From positions 1-64,000 of the forward strand of contig NZ_GL892009.1 in assembly GCF_000213575.1 (NCBI RefSeq): 64,000 nucleotides of DNA. Direction: 5' to 3'. Positions 45,794-55,242 of this stretch are shown here, piece by piece. Each line of letters begins with the position of its first letter. Within the stretch, counting starts at the first letter, position 1. This stretch comes from Dysgonomonas mossii DSM 22836 (GTDB taxonomy: Bacteria > Bacteroidota > Bacteroidia > Bacteroidales > Dysgonomonadaceae). Below the pieces are notes generated by a model that was not told the origin of the DNA, ran no database searches, and saw nothing but the letters and a program-made list of their open reading frames with translations. A program made the translations under genes and the position numbers.

Positions 45794-47251
45794 TCATCTA
45801 CGTTTTCTTGCCATATCAATACGTAGGAATATAAATAGAAGAATTGTAAATCCCCATAAAGAAGAACCTCCATAGCTAAAGAAAGGCAAAGGGATTCCTA
45901 TCACAGGGGTTAAGCCTGTTACCATTCCTATATTTATCATCACATGAAAGAGGAAAATACAAGCAACGCAATAGCCATAAACTCTTCCGAAAGTGCTTTT
46001 CTGACGCTCTGCCAAATAGAATAAACGTAGAATTAGTGCTAAAAATAATAAAAGGACAAATACCGATCCGGCAAAACCCTGTTCCTCTCCTACTGTGCAG
46101 AATATGAAGTCAGTATCTTGCTCGGGAACGTATTTTAATTTAGTCTGAGTACCATTCAAATATCCTTTTCCTAAAAGTCCTCCTGAGCCTATTGCAATCT
46201 TAGATTGGTTCACATTATACCCCGCTCCCATTAGGTCATCTTCCATCCCCAAAGTGACTTTTATACGCATCTGCTGGTGGGGCTGCATTACATCTGAAAA
46301 AAGGTAATCTATTGAGCTGACAAATATAAGGCTACTGATAGCAAAAACGGCTGTCAGAAAATATACCTTCGACCAATATTTTTTCGCCAAAGCCAAAAGA
46401 TATACTACAAGTACACCAAGAGCGATTAGTGAAATAATACCAAAGTCAATATCGACATTCAGTAGCGAAATCAAAAATGGAATTCCAAATAACGCAAGCA
46501 TTCCCAATATAATATTACGAGCTGCTACTTTATCTTGCCTATAACTTACCAGTAATGCGGCACAGATGAGTATTACCAGAATTATAGTAACAAACTCACC
46601 TGTAGATATTATCCCCATATCTGTATCCGAATATTTTAGACCAATTACAAAAAATGCAATGGCTGATATTCCCAAGAATAAAATAATTCCGGGTAATCCC
46701 TCTCTATATAACATCAAAATAAAGACTGTATATACAAGCGCGGAACCGGTTTCTTTCTGCATGATGATCAACAACATAGGAAGAAGGATGAGACCCGCTA
46801 CTGTTATCAGATTTTTAGGGGTGAGTAATTTAAAGTTGTAGGTGCTCAGAAGCTTTGCCAAAGCTAATGCTACTGCAAATTTAGCAAACTCGGCAGGCTG
46901 TATTTGTACAGAATCGGTTATTTTGAGCCACGATCTAGACCCTCTAATGTCTGTGGATAGAAATATAGTAGCTATAAGAAGTAATATAAAAGCTATATAA
47001 ATATAATAAGCCAATATATCGTATAAGTTGCTATCCAGCTTTAATATTATGAAACCCAGAACAATCGATGTACCAATCCAAACCAATTGCATACCGGCTC
47101 TACCCGATATATCAAACATGCTGGTAGTACTTCCGTATTGATAACTAGCTCCATATATACTGAGCCATCCGCACAATACCATAATCAGATATAATGCGAT
47201 GGTAAACCAGTCTATACTGCTTTTTATATGCTCATCTTCTCTTCTGTACAT
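45794..47251 (-). CDS. rodA: Rod-shape peptidoglycan polymerase RodA
   Basis: A 485-residue SEDS-family glycosyltransferase that polymerises lipid II together with PBP2. It has about ten or more membrane helices. Key segments are RGSRSWLKITDSVQIQPAEF, FAKFAVALALAK, the catalytic-loop EQDTDFIFCTVGEEQGFAGS (with the conserved Asp) and PFFSYGGSSLWGF. It is about 110 residues longer than E. coli RodA, with extra helices in the middle (about 200-300), a form I recall as usual in Bacteroidales. It is the last gene of the purH-mreBCD-mrdA-rodA cluster, six bases after mrdA. Confidence 0.95.
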   Translation of the reverse strand: MYRREDEHIKSSIDWFTIALYLIMVLCGWLSIYGASYQYGSTTSMFDISGRAGMQLVWIGTSIVLGFIILKLDSNLYDILAYYIYIAFILLLIATIFLSTDIRGSRSWLKITDSVQIQPAEFAKFAVALALAKLLSTYNFKLLTPKNLITVAGLILLPMLLIIMQKETGSALVYTVFILMLYREGLPGIILFLGISAIAFFVIGLKYSDTDMGIISTGEFVTIILVILICAALLVSYRQDKVAARNIILGMLALFGIPFLISLLNVDIDFGIISLIALGVLVVYLLALAKKYWSKVYFLTAVFAISSLIFVSSIDYLFSDVMQPHQQMRIKVTLGMEDDLMGAGYNVNQSKIAIGSGGLLGKGYLNGTQTKLKYVPEQDTDFIFCTVGEEQGFAGSVFVLLLFLALILRLFYLAERQKSTFGRVYGYCVACIFLFHVMINIGMVTGLTPVIGIPLPFFSYGGSSLWGFTILLFIFLRIDMARKRR

Positions 47252-47257
47252 TCCTTA

Positions 47258-49234
47258 TTATTGATTATTTTCAGGATTTAATGAAAATGGCTCTATAGAT
47301 GTTTCATCTCCAGCACCATCAGTATTTGATACCGCTGGCTGAGAAAACTCCTCATACTTCTTATTAGCCCTATTCCAATTAAAAAATGTTTGTGGCAAAA
47401 TTGTCGTAGTGGCAATTCTCTCTTCAATATATTTATCAGAAGCAGGCACCTCTCCTTTCAGGTACTTTTGAAGCATCAAACGTCCAATAGGAACAGCAAA
47501 TGTAGCGCCAAATCCTGCATTTTCAACAATAACACAAATAGCCACCTTGGGATTATCTTTAGGTGCGAAACCCATAAATAATGAGTGATCTTTACCATGT
47601 GGATTTTCTGCTGTACCAGTCTTACCACAAACTTCAATATCAGGTATATTAGCTCCTCTACATGTACCACCAGTAACAGCGAGAGCCATCCCCTCTACCA
47701 CATACTCATAATACTCTTTTTTTATTCCGGTATAATGAGGGTGTGTATATATACTGTCTAAAGGCGTATCTTGTATCTGACGCACAACATGTGGCGCATA
47801 GTAGAACCCTCTGTTAGATATACTTGCGGCGAAGTTTGCTATTTGCAGAGGGGTAGCTGTTATTTCCCCCTGACCTATTGCTATAGAAATAACATTGGAA
47901 GCACTCCAATTCTCCCTTTTAAAAGCTCTGCTATAGAAATTGGCATTAGGAATAAAACCTCTCTTTTCTGAAGGTAAATCTACACCTAAGCGATAACCAA
48001 ATCCCATATCTACCATATGATCTTTCCAAATATCAAAAGCTTCAACAGTGCTTTTATACTTTTTTCTGTTTCCTAACATTGCCGATAATCCATAACAGAA
48101 ATATGAATTACAAGAAGTTGCAATAGCAGGAACTAATGACAGTGGTGAACCATGAGGGTGACATTTAGGACGACCGCCTAATGGAGGATACCCTCCTGCA
48201 CAAGCATATAGCGTATTAGAAGTTATAATGTCTTCTTGCAGGAAAATCAATCCTTGTGTTGGCTTAAAAGTAGATCCGGGAGGATACATTCCTTGTATAG
48301 CCCTATTAAATAATGGTTTAAGAGGATTATCTTCCAGTTCTTTATAGCTCTTACTAAAGTTACGTCCCAACAGCATAGAAGGATCATAAGTCGGAGATGT
48401 AACCAAACATAATATCTCACCGGTTGAAGGTTCAATCATAACAACACATCCAACTTTATTTTGAAGAAGATACTCCCCGTATGCTTGTAAATCTATATCG
48501 ACAGAAAGTGTGAGGTTTTTTCCTGATACAGGAGACTTATCAAACTTTCCGTTTTCATATCTACCTTGAATACGTCCATGAGCGTCTCTTAATAAAACCT
48601 CAATGCCTTTTTCTCCCCTAAGATAGTTTTCATAAGATGCTTCAAGTCCTGATTTTCCAGCATAATCACCTCTTACATAGTAAGAATCATTCTCCAATTG
48701 ACTTCTGCTTACTTCTGCTACGTACCCGAGCAACAAGCCTGCATTATGATAGTTATACTGTCGTAATGTCCTATTCTGAATAAAGAAACCGGGAAATTTA
48801 TATAGTTTTTCTTGCAACAAACCACTCTCTTGAGTTGTAAGTTGAGTCATAAACGTTTGCATTGTATATGACGAATATCCGGGATTCAAACGACGATCTT
48901 TTATGTCGTTCATGCGTTTATCAAACTGCTCCCTGGTTATATTCAATGACTTACAAAAGTCGAGGGTATCAAATGGCTGTACCTCACGAGGTATATATAC
49001 TATATCATACGTAGGTTGGTTATATACAAGTATTCTATCTTTTCTATCAGAAATGACTCCTCGTGCAGGATATAATGTCCTGTTGAAGAATGCATTTCCA
49101 TCTGCAAAATCCTTATATTCAGGATTAAGTACTTGTAAATTAAAAAGTTGAATTATATATATAAGAATTATGCCACAGGCTATCCCACCCAGTACATATT
49201 TTCTTTTAGATAAGTCTAAGATGTTTTTTGCCAT
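47258..49234 (-). CDS. mrdA: Penicillin-binding protein 2
   Basis: A 658-residue transpeptidase anchored by one membrane helix (about 14-32). The dimerisation/pedestal domain (RGVISDRKDRILVYNQPTYD) precedes the transpeptidase domain. The catalytic Ser321 and Lys324 lie in YPPGSTFKPTQ, the SxN motif in ATSCNSYFCYG, and KTG in CGKTGTAENPHGKDHSLFMG. It cross-links peptidoglycan for lateral wall growth with RodA and the Mre proteins. The tail after ~620 is Asn/Glu-rich and disordered. It overlaps mreD by 19 bases. Confidence 0.97.
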   Translation of the reverse strand: MAKNILDLSKRKYVLGGIACGIILIYIIQLFNLQVLNPEYKDFADGNAFFNRTLYPARGVISDRKDRILVYNQPTYDIVYIPREVQPFDTLDFCKSLNITREQFDKRMNDIKDRRLNPGYSSYTMQTFMTQLTTQESGLLQEKLYKFPGFFIQNRTLRQYNYHNAGLLLGYVAEVSRSQLENDSYYVRGDYAGKSGLEASYENYLRGEKGIEVLLRDAHGRIQGRYENGKFDKSPVSGKNLTLSVDIDLQAYGEYLLQNKVGCVVMIEPSTGEILCLVTSPTYDPSMLLGRNFSKSYKELEDNPLKPLFNRAIQGMYPPGSTFKPTQGLIFLQEDIITSNTLYACAGGYPPLGGRPKCHPHGSPLSLVPAIATSCNSYFCYGLSAMLGNRKKYKSTVEAFDIWKDHMVDMGFGYRLGVDLPSEKRGFIPNANFYSRAFKRENWSASNVISIAIGQGEITATPLQIANFAASISNRGFYYAPHVVRQIQDTPLDSIYTHPHYTGIKKEYYEYVVEGMALAVTGGTCRGANIPDIEVCGKTGTAENPHGKDHSLFMGFAPKDNPKVAICVIVENAGFGATFAVPIGRLMLQKYLKGEVPASDKYIEERIATTTILPQTFFNWNRANKKYEEFSQPAVSNTDGAGDETSIEPFSLNPENNQ

Positions 49235-49743
49235 GAGTTTTTCTTCTTAAAAGATAAACCTTCAAATGCAAACACCAATAATGATGTGAGTAAAGTAGAC
49301 AATAGAATTCGTTGCAAAAGTATCTCCAAATTGAAATATGAAAAAGATTCAATCGAGATAAGTACAATGTGGTGAATCAGCGTCAGAAATATAGCATATC
49401 TTATAAATGCACCTCCTAATAAAGACAACCTCGGGGTTTGCTCATCATAATCGTCAACCATAAAGAACAACTTCTGCACAGGCCAACGAACAAGCCCCAC
49501 AAAAGTAGAAGCTGCGGCATTTATTCCCGGCGTATTACAGAAAATATCAATAACAAATCCGATTAAGAAACTTAAAAAGATAACTACACTTTTATTAGAA
49601 CGGATAGGCAGTTTTATTATAAAATATACATACGCAAAAGGGACTCCATATCCAAGAAATGAAATCCGATTTAGGACCAATACTTGTAATAATACAAGCA
49701 GGACAAACATTATTATATACTTTATATTACTGCTCTTGAACAT
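49216..49743 (-). CDS. mreD: Rod-shape-determining protein MreD
   Basis: A 175-residue inner-membrane protein with about five helices (KYIIMFVLLVLLQVLVLNRI; FLSFLIGFVIDIFCNTPGIN; FIRYAIFLTLIHHIVLI; LLSTLLTSLLVFAF). The GFVIDIFCNTPGINAAASTF segment is recognisable in MreD. It overlaps mreC by 17 bases and mrdA by 19, showing tight translational coupling. Confidence 0.92.
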   Translation of the reverse strand: MFKSSNIKYIIMFVLLVLLQVLVLNRISFLGYGVPFAYVYFIIKLPIRSNKSVVIFLSFLIGFVIDIFCNTPGINAAASTFVGLVRWPVQKLFFMVDDYDEQTPRLSLLGGAFIRYAIFLTLIHHIVLISIESFSYFNLEILLQRILLSTLLTSLLVFAFEGLSFKKKNSWQKTS

Positions 49744-50587
49744 TTTTTATTTTTTGCTCCAATTCTTTCCTCTCATCATCTTTTCCACTCAGTAAAAGAA
49801 CTCTTTTCAATGATCCAAAATCTGTTGATAATTTGATCTTTAAAGAATAGAAATTATCATTCGTACCGCTTTTATAGTCTTCAATTACACCTACAAATAT
49901 ACCCTCGGGGAAGATATCAGAGAAACCACTCGTTACAATAGTATCACCTTTCTCAACCTTCTCATATTTAGGATATTCAGTAAGGCTTGCGTATCGAGGA
50001 TCTCCTCCTTCCCAGACTAAAGTTCCTGCAGTATTAGAGTTTAATATCTTGCAACTAAATCTACTATGAGGATTTAATACTGGCTGAACTACAGCGTAAT
50101 TTAGAGTAGCATCCCTAACAACACCTACTATCCCTTGTTGAGAAACTACACCCATATCAGTCACTACACCATCTTTCTTTCCTTTATTGATTATAATAAA
50201 GTTATAAATCTGGGATATAGTGTTATTTTCTACACGAGCTATAATATGCGGCTCTTTTTGCCTAGTGCCCAGAGAGTCGGTAATAAATGCATTTGTCTTT
50301 AGAGAGTCATTCTCAAGATCATAAATATAGTCCTTCAATTCTGCAATTTGAGACTGTAAATCCGCATTCTTTAGTAATAACTCCTCATTCTCCGACCTTA
50401 GTCCAAAATAAGACAGAACGTTTCCTGAAATAGTATAAACTCTTCCGGTAAACTCGTTGGAAGAGTTAAAAAATACACTCTTCTGGAACGAGTTGCTACT
50501 AAATATAAAATAAAAACAGATTATTTCAAGGAAAATAAACACAAACCAATGGCTATTTTTTCTTAAAAAATTGATTAGGTTATGCAT
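49727..50587 (-). CDS. mreC: Rod-shape-determining protein MreC
   Basis: A 286-residue periplasmic scaffold anchored by one helix (about 14-30). A coiled coil at about 60-95 (NEELLLKNADLQSQIAELKD) leads to the beta-rich MreC core (KGKKDGVVTDMGVVSQQGIV, GVVRD; then GDTIVTSGFSDIFPEGIFVG). It links MreB and MreD to PBP2. The C-terminus ends in a basic and glutamic stretch without recognised motifs. Confidence 0.95.
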   Translation of the reverse strand: MHNLINFLRKNSHWFVFIFLEIICFYFIFSSNSFQKSVFFNSSNEFTGRVYTISGNVLSYFGLRSENEELLLKNADLQSQIAELKDYIYDLENDSLKTNAFITDSLGTRQKEPHIIARVENNTISQIYNFIIINKGKKDGVVTDMGVVSQQGIVGVVRDATLNYAVVQPVLNPHSRFSCKILNSNTAGTLVWEGGDPRYASLTEYPKYEKVEKGDTIVTSGFSDIFPEGIFVGVIEDYKSGTNDNFYSLKIKLSTDFGSLKRVLLLSGKDDERKELEQKIKNVQEQ

Positions 50588-50650
50588 TCTCTGTAATTAT
50601 CTATATTAAAATAGTAATGATTCGCAATTGTTCTGAAATCACGTTTTTTC

Positions 50651-51676
50651 TTATCTCATCAAGAAGTTAAACTTCTCTATATTCTTTAGTGCTATGCCCG
50701 TACCTTTGGCAACAGCATGCAACGGATCTTCTGCTACATGAAATGCTATACCGATTCTATCAGAGAAACGTTTGCTCAAGCCTCTCAGCAATGCACCACC
50801 ACCTGTAAGGTAAATACCATTGCGAACAATGTCAGCATACAACTCGGGAGGTGTTTGCTCTAAAGCGCTCAAGATAGCCGAATCCATTTTAGATATAGAT
50901 TTATCAAGACAGTGAGCCATTTCCTGATATGATACCGGAATATCCATAGGCAAAGATGTCATTCTGTTAGGACCATGAACAATAAAGTCTTCGGGCACAT
51001 CCTCGTCAGGTAATTCTGTCAAAGCAGCACCAACTGCTATTTTAATATTTTCTGCTGTGCGCTCTCCTACTTTGATATTATGTTGACGTCCCATATACTC
51101 CTGAATATCTTCAGTAAGGTCATCTCCCGCAATCTTTATTGATTTATTTGACACAATACCTCCAAGAGAAATTACAGCGATTTCTGTTGTACCACCGCCT
51201 ATATCAACGATCATGTTTCCTTCCGGCGCTTCTACATCAAGGCCAATACCAAGTGCCGCAGCCATCGGCTCATATATCATATAAACATCGCGACCTCCGG
51301 CATGTTCTGCAGAGTCTCTGATCGCACGGGTTTCAACCTCAGTACTTCCGGATGGTATACAAATAACAATCCTTAATGACGGAGCAAATAAACGTCCTTT
51401 GTTATTGAACATTTTTATCAGTCCGCGAATCATTTGTTCCGCAGCCGTAAAGTCAGCAATCACACCATCTTTCAACGGTCTGATTGTTCTTATGTCCTCA
51501 TGGGTTTTGCCATGCATCTGTCGGGCTTGTTCTCCAACAGCTATGACTTTCCCGGTTTTACGTTCCAATGCCACTACTGATGGCTGATCGACAACAATCT
51601 TGTCGTTATGTATGATGATGGTATTGGCAGTGCCAAGGTCCATCGCAATTTCCTGAGTAAAAGAGAATAATCCCAT
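50651..51676 (-). CDS. mreB: Actin-like rod-shape protein MreB
   Basis: A 341-residue cytoskeletal ATPase that polymerises under the inner membrane and guides lateral wall synthesis. ATP-binding motifs are MDLGTANTIIIHNDKIVVD near the start, MIVDIGGGTTEIAVISLGGI, and GIYLTGGGALLRGL near the end. The N-terminal FSFTQEIA is likely the membrane-binding amphipathic segment. It lies 33 bases after purH and 63 before mreC. Confidence 0.97.
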   Translation of the reverse strand: MGLFSFTQEIAMDLGTANTIIIHNDKIVVDQPSVVALERKTGKVIAVGEQARQMHGKTHEDIRTIRPLKDGVIADFTAAEQMIRGLIKMFNNKGRLFAPSLRIVICIPSGSTEVETRAIRDSAEHAGGRDVYMIYEPMAAALGIGLDVEAPEGNMIVDIGGGTTEIAVISLGGIVSNKSIKIAGDDLTEDIQEYMGRQHNIKVGERTAENIKIAVGAALTELPDEDVPEDFIVHGPNRMTSLPMDIPVSYQEMAHCLDKSISKMDSAILSALEQTPPELYADIVRNGIYLTGGGALLRGLSKRFSDRIGIAFHVAEDPLHAVAKGTGIALKNIEKFNFLMR

Positions 51677-51709
51677 ATTGATGTTATATTTGCTTATTTA
51701 CAATTACAT

Positions 51710-53233
51710 TTAATGTTTAAAATGACGCACTCCCGTCATAACCATAGATATATTGTGTTCGTTACAATATTCTACTGATAGGTTATCCTTTATAGAACCT
51801 CCCGGTTGAACCACAGCTGTAATACCTGCATTCCCTGCAATCTCGACACAGTCGGGAAAAGGGAAAAAAGCATCAGAAGCCATTACAGCACCATCAAGCT
51901 TAAAGCCAAACGCATCTGCTTTCTCTATAGCTTGCTTGAGAGCGTCAACACGAGAAGTCTGTCCTGTACCACCTGCACAAAGTTGCTTATTTTTAACCAG
52001 AATAATAGCATTCGACTTCGTATGTTTCACAAGCTTATTGGCAAATAGCAAATCTTCAGCTTCGGTTCCTTGCAATGGTCTATTTGTTACAAGTTTCAAA
52101 TCTTCAGCAGCCTGTATACTTAGGTCTTTATCCTGAACCAAGACTCCATTCAGCAATGAACGGAATTGCTTAGTTCCTTCTAAAGGTTGTTTTTGAACCA
52201 GAATAATACGATTTTTCTTTTGCTCTAGTATTTCTAAAGCGTCTTTATCATATTCGGGAGCAATTACAATCTCAAAGAAGATGGTATTTATTTCTTCAGC
52301 AGCTACCTTATCTATTTTTCTATTGCTTATTATAATTCCACCGAAAGCGGAAACAGGATCTCCAGCCAATGCATCTTTCCATGCTTCAACTACTGTTTCT
52401 CTCGAAGCTATACCACAAGCATTATTATGTTTTAATATGGCTACAGTGGTTTCGTCAAACTCACTGATCAAACTTATTGCGGCTTCGATATCTAACAAGT
52501 TATTATAAGATATTTCACGTCCGTGCAATTGATCGAACATAGCGCTGAAATCTCCGTAAAAAGTTCCTTTCTGATGCGGATTTTCTCCATATCTGAGGTG
52601 CATTGCATCATCTTCTGCGTGGCGAAATGCCGATCCTTCATAATTATCCATGTAATTAAAGATCGCTGTATCGTATGAAGATGATACGGAGAACGCTTCT
52701 TTTGCAAAAAATTTACGATCTGTTAGATCCGACTTCCCTTCTTTTTCTTCCAAAAGACTCATCAAAGGTGCATATTGATTCTTTGAAGCTACAATTACTA
52801 CATCTTTAAAGTTTTTTGCAGCGGCGCGAATCAATGATATGCCTCCAATATCTATTTTTTCAACTATGTCTTGTTCTCCTGCTCCTGAAGCAACAGTTTC
52901 TTCAAAAGGATATAAATCTACAATAACTAAATCAATCTCTTGTATATCGTATGCTTTTATTTGCTTCATATCTTCCGAAAGCTCTCTACGACAGAGTATA
53001 CCTCCGAATATTTTAGGGTGCAATGTTTTAACTCGTCCTCCCAAAATAGAAGGGTATCCTGTTACATCTTCTACAGCATCACAAGCGAAGCCTAGCGACT
53101 CTATAAAATTTCTGGTTCCCCCTGTCGACACAAAGCGAACTCCCAGATTATCTAACTTTCTCAAAATTTCATCTAAGCCATCTTTATGATAAACTGAGAC
53201 TAATGCGGTTCTAATTTTTTTCTCTAGAGACAT
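51710..53233 (-). CDS. purH: Bifunctional AICAR formyltransferase / IMP cyclohydrolase
   Basis: A 507-residue enzyme for the last two steps of IMP synthesis. The N-terminal IMP cyclohydrolase domain (about 1-190) has ALVSVYHKDGLDEI, STGGTRNFIESLG and GRVKTLHPKIFGGIL. The C-terminal formyltransferase domain has LRYGENPHQKG, ILKHNNACGIA (conserved Lys and His), VSAFGGIIISN and CAGGTGQTSRVDAL. It is first in the cell-shape cluster, an order I recall in several Bacteroidales; a functional reason is not known. TAACTTTG on the minus strand (53269-53262) is a candidate -7 element. Confidence 0.97.
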   Translation of the reverse strand: MSLEKKIRTALVSVYHKDGLDEILRKLDNLGVRFVSTGGTRNFIESLGFACDAVEDVTGYPSILGGRVKTLHPKIFGGILCRRELSEDMKQIKAYDIQEIDLVIVDLYPFEETVASGAGEQDIVEKIDIGGISLIRAAAKNFKDVVIVASKNQYAPLMSLLEEKEGKSDLTDRKFFAKEAFSVSSSYDTAIFNYMDNYEGSAFRHAEDDAMHLRYGENPHQKGTFYGDFSAMFDQLHGREISYNNLLDIEAAISLISEFDETTVAILKHNNACGIASRETVVEAWKDALAGDPVSAFGGIIISNRKIDKVAAEEINTIFFEIVIAPEYDKDALEILEQKKNRIILVQKQPLEGTKQFRSLLNGVLVQDKDLSIQAAEDLKLVTNRPLQGTEAEDLLFANKLVKHTKSNAIILVKNKQLCAGGTGQTSRVDALKQAIEKADAFGFKLDGAVMASDAFFPFPDCVEIAGNAGITAVVQPGGSIKDNLSVEYCNEHNISMVMTGVRHFKH

Positions 53234-53415
53234 GGTGTGTTAATATCCTTTTTTAGGGATACAAAGTTAAAAAAACTATTAGTATTACTTACCCTTTTTA
53301 GTATAATTTTTGAAGAATACATTTTGTTACATAAATCAACAAAATTTCAATATTGCGTTCACATTTTTTATATATTTACAAACAAATCTTAATTTACCTA
53401 CTTAGCTTGTTAATA

Positions 53416-55242
53416 ATGAAATTTGTCGTAATTGTAATCTTATATGTAATACCTCTTTTTGCTGTATCTCAAGATTTCAGAAGTGAATATATAAAGTATA
53501 AAACTTATAACCAAATCAGAGGTGACAAATTGATAAGAACGGATTCCGTTATACTACAAATCAACGAACGGATGGGCGATCATGATGCTGAGATACTTAT
53601 CAACTACAGCAAAGGCGATAAAGTTTCTGTGGGAGATGCCTGGATAGAAGATACGCAGGGCAATATTGTAAGAAAATTAAAGAATAAAGAAATAACCGAC
53701 AGAAGCTCTATTTCAAATATTTCTTTATACGAAGATGATTTTGTTAAAACTTTTGAACTGAAACACAATCAATATCCTTACAGAATTGTCTATTCGTTCA
53801 AAGTAATTTATTCTAAGTTTCTTAGTCTTGCCTCTCTCAATTATACAAATTCACGGACACCTATAATCTCAGGAGAACTTATCGCTGAAGCACCAATAGA
53901 TCTGCCTATTACATTTAAACAAAGAAACACTGATCCTCCAGTTATAGATACTATAAACAATAATATCAGATATGTTTGGAAATATAATTATAGACCTCTT
54001 AAAACAAAAGAACTAAACGCTTCACCAAACAATACCGAAGCTCCCATAATACAGGCTGCTCCTATTAATTTCAAATATGGAGTAGAGGGCAACAAAGAGA
54101 ATTGGAAATCTTTTGGAAACTGGGTATATAGATTAAATAGAGGCAGAGGTATCCTACCCGCACCAGAGCAAGCAAAGATAAACTCGTTACTCTCAGGCGT
54201 AACAGATGATAAAGAAAAGGCAAAAATCTTATATAAATATCTACAGGATTATACTCGCTACATAAACGTTAGCATCAATATAGGAGGAATGCAAACATAT
54301 CCGGCCAGCTATGTTTGTACCAACAAATATGGAGATTGCAAAGCTCTGACCAACTACATGCAGGCAATGCTCAAATATGCCGGAATAAAATCATATTACA
54401 CATTAATATTTGCAGGAGGACAAATCGTTGACGTAGATACGACTTTTCCCTCTCAAGTATTCAATCATGCTATTCTTACAATTCCTTTTGAAAAAGATAC
54501 GGTTTACCTTGAGTGTACTTCAAAAAATACGCCATTCGGATACATGGGGACATTTACTCAAGCTCGCAAAGCTTTAATTATTGATGAGAATGACAGCCAT
54601 TTTGTAAACATTCCACCTTTAAATCCAAACGATGTATTATGCAGCCGTTCGATTCTTGTTGATCTCAAAACGTCTAACATAAAACTTACGTCAACAGCTA
54701 GAGGCGACAATTATGAAAGTTTAATCTATCTGGCTTCCGATATTAATAAAAATACGATTGATAAATATATACGAAATACTATTTTGACAGGTTCATACGA
54801 TCTCATTAATTTCAATTTAGACAAGGCAGCCTCTGACAATCCTTCTATAAAGCTGAATGCTGAGTGTCAGTTTCATAATTTATTAAAAAAATATGGGGAC
54901 AACTTAATTATTGAGCCTTTTGCAATAGAAATCCCCTCTTATGAGGCTCCTGATCTACGAAAAAGTGACCTCCAACTAGACTACCCAAGTTTTTATAAAG
55001 ATACTATTTGTTATTCTTTACCTGATGAGACAAAAGTAAAATTGCCGGAAGATTTAAATATGGAATCTGCTTATGGAAAATACTCTATAAGTTATAAACA
55101 AAGAAACAATGAAGTTTATATATACAAGTCGATACTGATTTCAGCCGGAAGATACAACCTTATTGAATATAAAGATTTCTATGATTTTATAACCACGGTA
55201 AAGAATAATGAACTAAAAAAAATATACCTACAGTACATATGA
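53416..55242 (+). CDS. Exported DUF3857 / transglutaminase-fold protein, triad nearly complete
   Basis: A 608-residue protein with a signal peptide (MKFVVIVILYVIPLFAVSQ). Residues ~30-210 form the beta-rich DUF3857 domain (DAEILINYSKGDKVSVGDAW). A transglutaminase-like domain follows at ~260-380 with Cys308 in NKYGDCKALTNYM and His351 in FNHAIL; the third residue is Glu366 (YLECTSKN) where Asp is usual. So a cysteine-protease or amidase activity is possible but not assured. A beta domain completes the protein. The ATG at 53416 is chosen over a TTG at 53353. Its stop overlaps the next gene's ATG by four bases. Confidence 0.87.
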   Translation: MKFVVIVILYVIPLFAVSQDFRSEYIKYKTYNQIRGDKLIRTDSVILQINERMGDHDAEILINYSKGDKVSVGDAWIEDTQGNIVRKLKNKEITDRSSISNISLYEDDFVKTFELKHNQYPYRIVYSFKVIYSKFLSLASLNYTNSRTPIISGELIAEAPIDLPITFKQRNTDPPVIDTINNNIRYVWKYNYRPLKTKELNASPNNTEAPIIQAAPINFKYGVEGNKENWKSFGNWVYRLNRGRGILPAPEQAKINSLLSGVTDDKEKAKILYKYLQDYTRYINVSINIGGMQTYPASYVCTNKYGDCKALTNYMQAMLKYAGIKSYYTLIFAGGQIVDVDTTFPSQVFNHAILTIPFEKDTVYLECTSKNTPFGYMGTFTQARKALIIDENDSHFVNIPPLNPNDVLCSRSILVDLKTSNIKLTSTARGDNYESLIYLASDINKNTIDKYIRNTILTGSYDLINFNLDKAASDNPSIKLNAECQFHNLLKKYGDNLIIEPFAIEIPSYEAPDLRKSDLQLDYPSFYKDTICYSLPDETKVKLPEDLNMESAYGKYSISYKQRNNEVYIYKSILISAGRYNLIEYKDFYDFITTVKNNELKKIYLQYI